A stretch of DNA of 64,000 nucleotides, taken from positions 1,425,652 through 1,489,651 of the forward strand of contig CALNVZ010000649.1 in the NCBI GenBank assembly GCA_940671915.1, in the 5' to 3' direction. Under the pieces are notes generated by a model, which ran no database searches, had not been told where the DNA came from, and saw nothing but the letters and a program-made list of their open reading frames with translations. Position 1 is the stretch's first letter; each line of letters opens with the position of its first letter. This stretch comes from Paracentrotus lividus (taxonomy: Eukaryota > Echinodermata > Echinoidea > Camarodonta > Echinidae). The position numbers and the translations under genes are program-made. Below are positions 1-12,180 of this stretch, piece after piece.

Positions 1-239
1 ATTATGAAAGTGAGTAGTGATTAGAAGATTCCTTCTGAGTTATTTAAGTTCATGCAGACTGCTACATATGTTGGTGTAACATTTGGACAGTTTATTACAC
101 AGTACAACAAAGAGACATGGAGTGGGCTGTTCCGTAGGATGCCTTCATTCATTTTGTACATAATTGACTTCCGCCTACATCATTAAAGCAAAGATTTGAA
201 CAAAAGATGCTGTACAGTACATTCAAGTGCAGATGTTGC

Positions 240-657
240 TTAAGGCTGGAGTTCACATAGAGCTATACGGCCTCGGGGTATGCTCGGTTCGATTTTCGCG
301 AGGGCACGCGAATACCGAAAATCCGCACCAAGCGACATTCGATGGATTGAAATCAGTGGCATTCCAAAACCGGTTCACTGATACGAAGGGAACTGCTCGG
401 AAGTCATATAGTTTGCGTTTCGTATAGTATAGTGGGAATCGCGCTAAGTCGATTTTTCGTGCTCGAGTATACCTACATCCTTTTGTTTGGTAATTGCTAC
501 GCTGCGTAGATCAACTCAATAGGCCAGAGTATTTTGGGCGAATACCGCTATGTGAACGCCGTAGTCCGTATGGCGTTATAGCGATACCGAAATGCGAAGT
601 TGTACGAATACGATATATCCGACTGACGTAATAACTTCTTATGTGAACCAGCCTTAA
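240..657. mobile_element. TTAA-flanked inverted-repeat element (piggyBac-like MITE)
   Basis: Starts TTAAGGCTGGAGTTCACATA and ends TATGTGAACCAGCCTTAA, imperfect terminal inverted repeats with TTAA at both ends. The 418-bp interior is CpG-rich compared with its surroundings and has no transposase frame. TTAA target duplication is characteristic of piggyBac-type transposases; assignment is by inference. Confidence 0.65.
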
Positions 658-3600
658 ATAGCGCTAGCTGCACTAGCTTAGAGCCTATTCATAATTTACG
701 CGTATGTTGTGATCAGTATGATAATAGCTCGATCAGAGCAGATCCGACTTTGGTAATAATTAGCGCGCTAATTTGGAAGGAAATTCAAACCCTGGGTCAT
801 CCTAGGTTTTTTTTTAAAAAGCTTGAAAGCACTGTTTTGCGGTTTTGCACGAAATAGCGCGCTAATTTTAGCGCGGTGCTGCACTAAGCTCGAGCTAATT
901 ATCGAATCGTAGCCCTGTGTGTGTGAAGGTAGCGGTAGCTTACCCAGTTGCGCACATTACATACGTTGTTTTGTTCAAGGTCGGGTGGGTGGTCCGTTAA
1001 AGTGAGAATTTTAAAAATAGCATTGAGCTAGTGCAGGACCGGTTCTTTTTCGGAGCTTTTTTCCCTGATCCACACCAAATTAGCGTCTATTTTTTAGCTC
1101 CAAGTTAGTGCAGCGCGCCTGAATTGTTGGTTTAAAAAGGAAAGAAGTTTCGTTTTTTAGATCAAATGAAGTAAACAGATCCCATTAATGTGGTTTCCCT
1201 GTGGATCCTGTAGAGCCACAAGGATACCACACTCCTTCTCCACTTCCTACCCCCCCCCGCCAAAAAAAAAATATAATTAATAAATAATAATAAATAAAAT
1301 AAATAATAAATAAATACAATAAATAAATAATAAATAAAAAATAAAAATACCCCCCCCAAAAAAAAATTGAACAAAATAAATGCAAAAGCAAAGAGTATTT
1401 TTGATGGTTATGTTAGAGCTTATCCTGTTACTACAATGTACGCAACATATGAGGCTTTTGAATCTTTCATGTATGTTTTACTTTTTTGTAATTGTAGGTA
1501 GCAAATTGATTCCCTTGCCTTTTTGGTTACAATTTTTTTTTTTGGTTACCTTTCATCTTCCTTATTAGATTGCCACCAATATCACTGAAATACTCTTTTT
1601 TATTCCACTGAAAAAAGCTCAATTAACCATAACAGACACATATCATCATATAATGTTTCATGAAATGATCTGCATAGTCTGCCTCTATTGCAGATCTCAA
1701 CTCTGACGTAGATTCATGCAGACCATATACCCCTGGGAGAGGCTGAATTGGCAATCCCTTGATTGCATAAATTTGCCAATTGCTTTGAAATTATTTATCC
1801 CAATTCAATTTGTCATCCTCCACATTTGTAGATTGAACGAAACGAATCCACTGAGATATCAAATCTTTCTCCTCCACATTTGATTTGAACGAACGAATCC
1901 CGACTTAGATATCAAATTCTTTAGCAGGTTTTCTCATTTTGATTTGAATATATTTTATAACTATTTTTTGTATTTGGAATATAAAAATGTAAATGAATAA
2001 ATCCTCTTATCCAGATTGAGTCAGGTTATTTTTCTTTTCTTTTAAACATGAGCAAATTGGTATTTACTACTGAACCTATATTTGAAGAATTAAAGAAAGT
2101 AATAACAGTATGTGTATTTTTTTTTTCTTTGATGTTAAGTTAAGGTATGCATACCATTATTAATTTTTCATTTTATTAAAAATGTTTCATGAAGAATAAC
2201 AAGTTTAGTTACATACAATATTATCCAGTTCGCTTTGCTGTTATTTGTTTAAAAGTACATGAAAATTGGAAGACCAATGTTTGTCCTTTTGTTCCTTTGC
2301 CAAGTGCTTGGAAGATAACACTCCGTTGTATTGTAGGATAGTATTTATTTTGGAAAAAGGATCACACCCAGCAAGACTTTCGATCAAAAGTAAGTCTTTG
2401 TTGCTGAGCTCAGAATTTTAACTTTACATTGTATAATAATAACCAATGGCCCCTTAAGTGTGTATTTAAAAATATGAACCAGGAAAGCAAAACATTACTT
2501 GCTATATTATTTTGAGAAAAGGAAAGAAACAGCTATAAAATTGTAAATTGTCTCTTTTTCATAGTACTGAAAAGGAAATGGAGTAGTGAGACCTTCATGC
2601 AACCAAATGACATGATGTTAAGGCAGGATAAATTATGTTTGGGACCGATTTTTGAATTTAATTGTTTTTAAACTGGAATGATTGGGGAATGTTGCTGTCA
2701 TATAATATGATTCATGGTCCGTGGAGTAACATCTTTCTGACATATCCCTTCAATAATTATAAGAAGGATTACATACATGTATGTATGTCTTAATCAGGAA
2801 AATTTTGAAAAATTCCAATAACTAGACGCAAAATTGTGTTTGTAACCCTTCTGCCATTGCACAATTCAATTCAATCCAATTTTTTATTGCTTCTTTGGAA
2901 TAAAAATTGATGTGTTCCTTGCGTATATGTTCCCAAAAAGGGGTTACTGAATGCAGACATAATGCTCCTTTTTAATTCAAGAGCATCTTTTGACAGCCTG
3001 ATATATACTTTACAGTGTCCCCAAATGTATTTGTAAACTTTCAAAAATGAAAGTAAACAAATTGATGTTGTTTGAAAATTTTAATTACTATTATACAAAA
3101 TATGCATGCTAGGCGAGTGCAATATAGCATATATATGAGTGTCCGTAAATTCAAAATTTCTCGCGTGCGTTTAATATTTCAACGAGGCCGTACCGAGTTT
3201 AAATATAAACACATCAAGAGAAATTTGAAATTTATGGACAACAGAATGATATTGTATATTGAAACGACAATAGAGCAAGTGCCTAATTGTTTATATTAGA
3301 TGGGAACAAGACAATTTGTATCAAAGTATATCTGAACTTACCTTACTATTCTATATGATGAATCCTCTCTCCAAGAATTGAAAATCCTTAACACGTAAAA
3401 ACAGGTAGAGTTTTTTAAACCTTGAAAGTTAAATGAAGCAGGAACTAGTCTATGATGGAATCCTCTCTTCCAGCTCTTGAAGTATTTTAGTCTATTTTAG
3501 TAGCTCTATTTTAGTATTTGGAGTTACGATAGTCAGTATGTTGCATTAAATATGCATGCAGTATGTGTATTATATAAATAGACCCTAAGATATTTGACCT

Positions 3601-4019
3601 TTGCCTAATCTGGTTTTTATCTTTGCCAATATGTTTGCCCAACTATTTGGTGCCTAATTTAAGCTATTGTGACGTATATTGTTGCCACCCCCTATTACGC
3701 GTATCGATTGTTGTGCGCACCATTTTTTCAGTGCGCAACAAGGCAGTGCAAAATTGCCGGTATATAGTGCACGCTGGTGGCCACTTACCGAATTAAGCGG
3801 CATTGCAAAATAGGGCAATGACCAATCAGAACCTTCTCTCATACCAAACCCGATTTTATAATTATTAATATATCAAATAGGTAGGTAATGTCACTATCAC
3901 CTGAACACTATAATCTCAAACTTTCCGTCAGTCTTGGAAGTTCTAGGTCTCTATTTGCAATTTCATGACCCAAATAATTATTATTACACTTCAGCAGATG
4001 GGTTTTTATAGGATGGTTT

Positions 4020-4020
<1 letters not shown>

Positions 4021-4052
<32 letters not shown>
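4021..4052. repeat. Poly-T run
   Basis: About 32 consecutive T followed by ATTGGGGAGGGGGGG. Could be the tail of a minus-strand retroposon or a simple homopolymer; no body is recognisable. Confidence 0.7.
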
Positions 4053-4054
<2 letters not shown>

Positions 4055-5770
4055 TGGGGAGGGGGGGCCTTCTTGCACTTCCAGGGCTAGTCACAACCTT
4101 CCTTGCTATTGATTGACTAATTTATCTACTCATTTCACCAAGCCAATACATTCCAGAGTTACGCTGAGTGTTGTCCTGGAGCTGCTGGATTGTTGGGTGG
4201 TGAGTCTGAGGGCGCTGTCGCTTCAGATCACTTGCTCTATGTGCAAAATCAGTGATTAAATCTGGCTCTGAGGCTGCCCTTTCTTGGCAGACTTAACATG
4301 TTTTGAGTTGCAAATAATTGCTTTAATATGGTTTGTGCGTATTTGGAGGTGATTGTTATTTGGAAACCGTAAAATTTGAGCGACCTTCACGACTTGAGCA
4401 GATGGGTGCATCTGAGCCATTCTGAATGGGCAAGAATATCGGTCCATGGCTTCAGCATTCATTGAATGCCATCAATTTTGAATTTATCTCTTCAAACTCT
4501 ACTGGCTGCCATCAACCCAATCATGAAACATCCCCACACCTTCACTGTTGCGCTTCAAGCAAGACTGACAGAAAGCTTCTACAAGACAGCACATGGGTCG
4601 TGTATCATTATCCAATTCTCTCTGGCTCTCATTAGATATAGACAGATAGAATGTAGACTCAACAGGCTTCACATTGTTGTGTTTGCAAAAGTATGACGCT
4701 TCTTTTGTTACTGTCTGTTACAGTTCGGCTCTTTTCTTGCCAGTATTTCACTACGTCATAGTAATAATAGCCATTTAGAGCGTTGCAAACACTCTTGAGG
4801 GCACCAGGATTCACAGCTCTAGGGCCATGGATGCAAATTTTCCTTTGGTGGCAATTGCGATAATGTCATTGGCTTACGCCTGTCTATCATTATCAATCAT
4901 GAAAACTGATGTCCATGAGACTACATTGTATGTTTTGCCTTCTCAGAGGCTCCCACTTTGCGTAAGGCTGATTGGTCTTCATTGTTGTGTGCCAAACATG
5001 CAGGAGACCTCCAAGCATTGCAGCGAAATCTATTAAAGCTTTATTTTAGCAGAACTTGTTTTAGAGAAACTAAAGGTCAACCTCAGAGACCAGATTTAAT
5101 CTCCATTTAGCACATGAGAGATGTCTGAAGCGACTGCTGCGCCTCAGAAGACTCACCATCCAACATCGCCTCAGCTCCGAACAGCGCTCTCGCGGAACAG
5201 AGATTGGTGGTATGGCTGTTGAAATGAGTGCTAGAATTGGTCAACAAGTAACGCCAAAGGAGGTATAATGATCCCTGGAGCAGAAGAAGCCCCGCCAAAT
5301 TTTAAAAACTCCTTAAAAACGCCATATCTTCCTGAAGTGCGTATACAAATAATTCTTGTCAGGGTCATGAAAAATGCAAATGGCAGCCTAGTGAACTTCC
5401 GAGACTGGACGGACATTTAGATTTAGTCTTGCAGGTGATAGTGGACATTACCTACCCATCTGATATAAATAGTAATAAATTTCAAACCCAACATCGATTT
5501 GATTTATAATTTCCCTATTTTCAAAGTGTACAAAAAAACTTTTGGAACACTGCACATTACTTTATCAATAAGTCATTTTATTATTTTTTTTTCAATGAGC
5601 AATTATACCAATAATTGTACAAATCCCTTTAGGTTGATTATTCCCTAATTCCCATGCTCAAAATTGGATTATATGAATGAGAAATCCAAACTGTTTTAAT
5701 AATTTTGTTCATTGCAACATCTACTCAAGTTTAACACATTTTTGATTTATCTGTCGCATACTGGCTTCAG

Positions 5771-5831
5771 TTACTAATGTTTTTGAACCAGCTTGGATCA
5801 GCTCCTATGACACCAACACCATTTTCACCCG
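5771..5831 (+). CDS. ABCA2: ABCA2-like exon 1 (first visible), extracellular domain 1
   Basis: Reads LLMFLNQLGSAPMTPTPFSP, ending one base into a codon before GTAAGT. That phase joins exactly to exon 2 (which supplies two bases), and the residues fit the stretch ahead of FSLDSV in ABCA2. A second acceptor at 5792 (after TACTAAT, a perfect branch-point word) is in the same frame, so the exon may be 40 rather than 61 nt. Support is by phase and weak similarity only. Confidence 0.55.
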
Positions 5832-5839
5832 GTAAGTTC

Positions 5840-8470
5840 TCTTCTCAAGGACAGTCAGTCTCCTCCCGGATGTCTTCCAGGAATATCTGTAGAAATATAC
5901 CAAGAACTTCTGTAGAGTACAAGTTTGCTCAGTGAAGGTAATATAGACAATACTAGAATACCAGAACTCTGTAAGAATACATAGCTTATGCTTCAGCTGA
6001 AGTAAATAGGGACATTCCTAGAAACAAGACTTCAGTAGAATATACAAGTTTGCTTCAGCTGAAGGTAATTATGGACATCTAGAATACACAAACTTATTAG
6101 CCTTCTACGCAATGTAAATCTAGGACACCCTAGATCGAAGGACTCTGTAAGGTTATATTTGTTGCTTCAGCTGTCAAAGGTAATAACAAAACGCACCAAA
6201 AGTAATCCATATATTATAGCTGTAGATAAATAGGACATCCAATGTAATACCAAACTCTGTAGTATACAAGTTTGCTTCAGCTGAAGGGTAATATTGGACA
6301 TCCTGAGAAATAACCAAGACTCTGTAGAGTACAAATTTGCTTCATCTGAAAGTAAAATATAGGACATCCTAGAAATACCCAAGACTAATTACGAATACAA
6401 AGTTTGCTTCAGCCTGAAATGTAAATATGGGACAATACCTAGATACCAAAATTATTAGCTTTAGAGCCTAGAGACAAACCTATGAAATACCAAAGACTCT
6501 GTAAGTACAATTTTCTTCAGCGAAAGGTATAACGTAATCATATAGAATATATGTCTAGAGAAACAATGCTAGCTAGTAATGGACACCTAGAAGACTGGTA
6601 GAATACATAAGATTGGCTTCAGACTGTAATATAATAGTAATAATGGACATCATAACCACTAAGAAATACCAAGACTCCGTAGAGTACAGATTTGCTTCCA
6701 GTCTTGAAGTTAATATGACGACACCTAGAATACCCAATGACTCCTGTAGAGAAATGAGTACCAAAAGTATTTGCTGAAGTTCCAAGTATAGGTAAAACCA
6801 TTCCTAGCAAAATACCAAGACTCTCTAGTAGTACAAGTTTGCTTCAGCTCGAAGGTAATATGGACATACCTAGATACCAAGACTCATGAGTGTAACAATT
6901 TGCTTTCATGCCTGAAGGTAATTATGGGACTATCTAGAATACAGATTGTATAGTGTAGCAAGTTTGTTCAGACTGAGGTAATAATGGAACTTATAGAATA
7001 CCAAAAGACTATGTAGATTACAAAATTTGCTTAGCTGAAAGGTAATATGGGAACATAGCATTAGAATACCAAGACTTGTAAATAATGTAGCGTAACAAAG
7101 AACATTTATTGGACATCCTGTACAGATTTCAGATGGAAAAGGTAATATAGGAACAACCTAGAATACCAAAGACTCTGTAGTATTACAGTTTGCATTCAGC
7201 TGAATGTATATGGGACAATTATCTAGAATACCAAAGACTCTCTAGAGTCAAAGTTTTGGCTTCAGATGAAGTAATATAGACAACCGTAGTAAATCCAAGA
7301 CTCTGTTAGATTACAAGGTTGCTTCAAGCTGATAGTAAATATGGACATGCTAATAACCAAGACTCTGTAGAGTACAAGTTTGCTTCAGCTGAAGTTGTAA
7401 TATTGGGACAATCCTAGAATATACCAAGACTCGTGTAGAGATACAAAGTTTGCTATCACCTGTGGTATATTATGGGACATCTAATACCAATGAACTCTGT
7501 AGAGTACAAAGTTTGCTTCAGCTGAAGGTAATATGGGACATCCTAGAATACAAGGACTCTAGAGTACACGTTTGCTTCAGCTGAAGGTAATATGGGACAT
7601 CCTAGAATACCAAATGATTAGCTGTAGGTAATCTGGACATCCTAGAATAACAAGACTCTGTAGAGTACAAGTTTGCCAGCTGAAGGTAAATAGGACAACC
7701 TAGAATACCAAGACTCCTGTAGAGTACAAGTTTGCTTCAGCTGAAGTAATATGGACACTCCTTGAATACCAAAATTATTAGCTTAGGTTAATTAGGATCC
7801 AAGATACCAAGACTCATAGTACAGTTTGCTTCAGTGAAGTATCTTGTAATAAGGACATCCAGGAATACCAAGACTCTGTAAGGAGTACAAAGTTTGGCTT
7901 CAGCTGAATGTTAAATATGGACATACTAATACCAAGACTCTGTAGAGTACAAGTTTGACTTCACTGAGTCATATGGACATCCTGGGAATCCAGACGTCTG
8001 TAGATTACAAGTTTGCATTCAGCTGTAGGTAAATTATTGGGGACATTATCTAATATACCAAGACCCCCTCCTGTTAGAAAAAAAAGTACAAGTTTGCTTT
8101 CAGACTGAAGTGTAACATATGGGACATTCTAGAGGAATACCAAAACTCTGTGAGAGTTACAAGTTATGCTTTGCTTCAGCTGAAGGTAATATGGGACATC
8201 CTAGAATACCAAAATTATTAGCTGTAGGTAATCTGGGACATCCTAGAATAACAAGACTCTGTAGAGTACAAGTTTGCTTCAGCTGAAGGTAATATGGGAC
8301 AACCTAGAATACCAAGACTCTGTAGAGTACAAGTTTGCTTCAGCTGAAGGTAATATGGGACATCCTAGAATACTAAGACTCTGTAGAGTACAAGTTTGCT
8401 TCAGCTGAAGGTAATATAGGACATCCTAGAATACCAAGACTCTGTAGAGTACAAGTTTGATTCAGCTGCA
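5840..8470. repeat. 61-bp tandem repeat array, partly error-ridden
   Basis: The unit contains CATCCTAGAATACCAAGACT, TCTGTAGAGTACAAGTTTGC and TTCAGCTGAAGGTAATATGG, about 61 bp; a shorter variant carries ACCAAAATTATTAGCTGTAG. From about 5870 to 8160 almost every copy has several small insertions and deletions, while copies from about 8170 to 8470 are nearly identical. The array starts immediately after the exon 1 donor. Confidence 0.9.
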
Positions 8471-10168
8471 GCTACAGTACTTTATCACTACAGCATTATT
8501 ATTTCTTAATAAAGCTACATGTAGATATGAATCTGCAAAATTTATATTGTTTTCATTCAAATGCATGCCCTCATAAAACTAAAAGATAGAAAATAAAGAT
8601 TCTTGGCATCTAAAGTTCTTGAAAGAAGGCTCTGATTGATGCAGAAAAAAATAGGGGACAAATATTGATAATATTTATAAAAAAAAGGTCACCTGCAACG
8701 ATTTTCTTGTAAAATTTTTGTAGTATTATAAGCCGGAGATGACTTCTAATAGAATTCATGGATATTTTATATTCCATGCCTGCATAGTGTACTCCCCAAA
8801 GCATACATGTACATGAATGAATACAAAATGTGATTTATACTAAATGACACTGATGATATGGGAGATGACGAAGCATGTCTTGGTTTCAAAATATCATCTT
8901 TAGAAAGTGTGATACGATGCGTAAAGTACATGTTTGCATGCACTGAAGACATGTCAACAGGTATAGTTTGCATGGAAAATTTGTTGACTCTGCGAGGGTA
9001 TGTTTGCACTTTGCTCTGTTCCCACTAAAGGTAAATTCATAGAATGAATGCATATCTGCATACTTTACTTGATTGCTTGCATTGTAGCGTGGACAAAGAT
9101 CCAAATTATGCGGCAGTGAATACATGGCTCGTACTTGTGTGCCTACAGCCATAATTTTTCCTTTTCCCGAAACAGAAATGAATACTGCACATAAGAAAAA
9201 ACTATGAATAAAATGTTTAGTATCTAAATGTATGTTTAAAGTGATTGAAAGGAACATTTTGTTATCATTGCAAATTGAATTGGGAAAACAGAGTTTGTTG
9301 TTATGCATGTAGAGATATAAGTATTTCCATTATGATTCTAAATGGATGTTGCATTGAAATGGGGAAAGCTCAAAACCCATCTCTCTGCTTCTTTCTTGTT
9401 CCATCTATTAAAAATTCTCTCTCCATTGAATTCTCATTTTCTTACTGTTTTCTCTTTTTTCTCCCACCCTATATTCTCTAGTTATCTTTCTCTTCCCCCC
9501 CCCCCCTCTCTCTCTCTCTCTCTATTACTCCTTTTCTCTAATTTCGTTCTCTCTATTCTCTATCTCTCTCCCCCTTTCTTTATCTTTCCTCACTCCAATC
9601 TTTTTCTTCCTTTCACTCTCCTCTCTCTGTACCAACTGTTTTTCTTTCACACATGTATCAAATTATAGAGTCGAATGGAATGATGGAGTATTCACTAAAA
9701 ACTCTAAAAATGTTATGTACATTGTATTCAGACAAAATGAGACAAAGAAAAATGAAACAAAGAAGTATGCATTTACAGATATTATTCAGTTCTTTTGTGA
9801 GGCGTGTGACATTTCATTATGACAGATAATTAATTTCTTTTGTAATTATTTCAATATGACATTTCCATGTTTGCAATCTACAGCTTGGGAAGTAATTATT
9901 AGACCAAACCATATGGGGGCTTTATAGTAGGAAAGTAGTCTGATATTTAATTAGTTACTATCTAAAGCTGTGCATAATAAATGATGCATGCAGGATTTTT
10001 TAAAAGTATAAGTTACTGAAACTAATGCTTATTCAATTTTAATCCACTTTGGTATTTTTTTTTTGTACAAATGTAAAAATGTCATCAATATTATTTTGCT
10101 GTGCACAGCGAGTGCCTGAAATGTATACTTTGAGTATCTGTTACAGAAACGATACCTGAAATCAAATA
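8471..10168. other. Intron sequence with CT-rich tract
   Basis: No exon seen. A pyrimidine tract with a C run and (CT)n lies at about 9480-9640. Long open frames over it and on the minus strand at 8886-9308 lack coding features and look like chance frames. Confidence 0.6.
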
Positions 10169-10620
10169 CAGTCTGTGTCAAATAAAATGGTACAGTTGGA
10201 AAATATTTTGTTTTATTGTATGAAGAATAATAACCTGGTATTGTTTGGTATTTTCATAAAGCAGGAAAACCAGACTTTATTCTGCAATTTTTTCATCACA
10301 TTTGGTGCAGCATTTTTTTAGATATGACTAATTTTTTACAATCAAGAAAAATCCATTTTTCGCACGCCGTCCCATGCCTTTGTGTATGATTTCACATAAT
10401 GACCGTGCATTCAGCGCTCCAGAACAATAGACGTGTTTGTTCCTTTTCGCACAAAACTTAGCATAACTTTTGTTTTACAAAAGCAAATTAAACAGGACAA
10501 AGCCCATCAGCAAGAAAAATATTTTGGCTTTAAGTTGATACCACAAACACATTATATGAAAAGATTTCACACCTAAATTATTTTCCCCCGACTGTACCAT
10601 TTTTTTTTAAACACAGACTG
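10169..10620. mobile_element. TA-flanked inverted-repeat element (mariner-like MITE)
   Basis: Left end CAGTCTGTGTCAAATAAAAT followed by GGTACAGTTGG; right end is its imperfect complement, CCGACTGTACC then ACACAGACTG. TA dinucleotides flank both ends, as expected for Tc1/mariner-type insertion. No transposase frame inside 452 bp. Confidence 0.75.
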
Positions 10621-10983
10621 TACAATAATACAAATTACAGTCCACTTTTAATGCAGCCAGAAATGGATAGTATCAAATTATACTTCTCTATTTCTGTTAA
10701 AGCTTTAAATTTTCTCTTTGTGTGTACTGATCGCATGAGTTTCCTAGAATTATGAAAATAGAAACATGGCATACTAGTATACAATTTTATGTACAAAATA
10801 TTGTTAAAATGAAAACCTTTTTGCAGAAATCTCTATTGAACCATCGTTTAAGTTTTAAATGCTGACTCACTAGTGCCGAGTTCATTACACATAAACTGCA
10901 ATAATGTCAATAATTCATGGAAATTTATGTTGTTGTATCAGTGATAAATTATCAACATATTTATGTTCATGTGATGTGTAATA

Positions 10984-11150
10984 TATCGTCTGTTGAGAGC
11001 CAGAAGGGTGTTACTGCATATTAAAGATGTTCCATTGAGAACCAGAAGGGCGCTACTGTTGTACAAAGTCAATGGTAATAGCGCCCTTCTGGGTCGAAAC
11101 GGAGCATCTTTGAACTGTTATAGCGCCCTTCTGGTTCTCAGCAGACGATA
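10984..11150. mobile_element. Foldback MITE just upstream of exon 2
   Basis: Begins TATCGTCTGTTGAGAGCCAG and ends CTGGTTCTCAGCAGACGATA. The internal words AGAAGGGCGCTACTG and AATAGCGCCCTTCT pair again, so most of the 167 bp can fold into a long hairpin. It ends 43 bp before the exon 2 acceptor. Confidence 0.75.
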
Positions 11151-11193
11151 TGCTAAGTATTATCATCATTTGTCTATTTTTGTCATTTTCCAG

Positions 11194-11315
11194 ATTTTCC
11201 TCTTTCTTCTGTGCTGAAGGATGATGAAGGTTTTAGGAATTTCTTGGTTCATAATCTTAGCTTGAGTCAAGGGGATGCTAATCAGATCATGGATCGGAAT
11301 ATTAGCACTAACCAG
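11194..11315 (+). CDS. ABCA2: ABCA2-like exon 2, extracellular domain 1
   Basis: Acceptor TTTTCCAG and donor GTAACA. Reads FPLSSVLKDDEGFRNFLVHN then LSLSQGDANQIMDRNISTNQ, matching the ABCA2/ABCA1 stretch FxLDSV...NLSLP. Enters with two bases of a codon and leaves in phase 0. Contains N-glycosylation sequons consistent with a lumenal/extracellular domain. Confidence 0.88.
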
Positions 11316-11318
11316 GTA

Positions 11319-11400
11319 ACAATAATAATAATGATGATAATAAATGTACTTTACATGTATATCATGCCAAATCCACTCTGTAGAGTACTCAAGGCGCGTG
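11319..11400 (-). mobile_element. Retroposon 3' tail (LINE or SINE remnant)
   Basis: (AAT)n-type repeats at the left followed, read on the minus strand, by GCGCCTTGAGTACTCTACAG and GTGGATTTGGCATGATATAC. This layout resembles the 3' ends of many deuterostome LINE/SINE families. It sits directly behind the exon 2 donor. Confidence 0.4.
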
Positions 11401-12043
11401 TACATACATACATGTATATAGCTACAATGACATGCAAACAGAAACATTTTTATATGAGTCTCGAATGACGATATACATTGTTTTATGTCCTCAGGACGAG
11501 TCAGACTGTTCCATAACATATAGGCACAAGAATAAGAAAATAATCTCTTCCCCAAGGATTTTGTGTTTTTAGGAATTACATATTCTACCGTACCTGTACA
11601 AAAGTATATTTACTGCACAGTCTTTCTCAATAAAAATGTAACAAGCGGTAATCATTTTTATGTGTGCATGAAGATTAACCACAACCTGGTGGTGTTTGGT
11701 ATTTTCTTTTAAACAAGACAACAAAATTAAGTTGGGAAGGGGAGAAGAAAGGGGCATGGAGAGAAAGAAAAAAGAGCTATTAATAGAAAGTTTAGATACC
11801 GTAAAGCAAGAAACATCCGTGACATGAAACTTTGCGAATTGGAGCCTACAGCCTTTTTCGCACAATAAAACTTTTGAAAATTGCTGACCATGTCCATGTA
11901 CAGTATTGTACTGTCATTCTATGTATTCACTGCATTGTGTATGTACATAAACTTTTTCTGACATTTTACTTGCGCAAATTGTGCCTCATCGCTAAATTCG
12001 TGAAAGTATCATGCACGCAAACAATTCTGGTTTTACAGTACCA

Positions 12044-12180
12044 GGGGAGCATTTCATCAAAGGACTTGTCGGACGTTTTATCCGACAAAGTGTTATAAGC
12101 TACTGAAATGCTTGCATGTGATTGGCTGAGAGCAAATTTGTCGGATAAAATATCCGACAAGTCCTTTGATGAAATGCCCC
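12044..12180. mobile_element. Foldback inverted-repeat element
   Basis: GGGGAGCATTTCATCAAAGG ACTTGTCGG at the left is mirrored by CCGACAAGTCC TTTGATGAAATGCCCC at the right, with internal TTTATCCGACAA and TTGTCGGATAAA also pairing. Arms are about 40 bp and nearly perfect, with no coding content. Confidence 0.75.

Larger units (their letters stand above)
1..5770. other. Upstream sequence, no exon recognised
   Basis: Presumably an intron or 5' flank of the ABCA2-like gene. I could not find exons for the missing N terminus (first helix and start of extracellular domain 1). It holds a TTAA-flanked element (240-657), a CpG-rich stretch with TAGCGCGCTAAT inverted words (about 660-1120), a poly-A/AATA-rich tract near 1260-1370, an ATTCAATTC-type LINE tail near 2862-2885 and a T-run at 4021-4052. 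Open frames here are short and show no family signature. Confidence 0.6.

Noticed and set aside
4426..4696. Two overlapping open frames as a small gene
   Set aside because: No recognisable motif, no conserved start context or splice structure; left unannotated.
5840..8470. Regular spacing suggested a CRISPR-like array
   Set aside because: The whole 61-bp unit is repeated with no unique spacers and the genome is eukaryotic.
8886..9308. 140-codon minus-strand open frame
   Set aside because: Residue pattern (scattered Cys, His, Met) shows no family signature, no splice context; likely chance in AT-rich intron.
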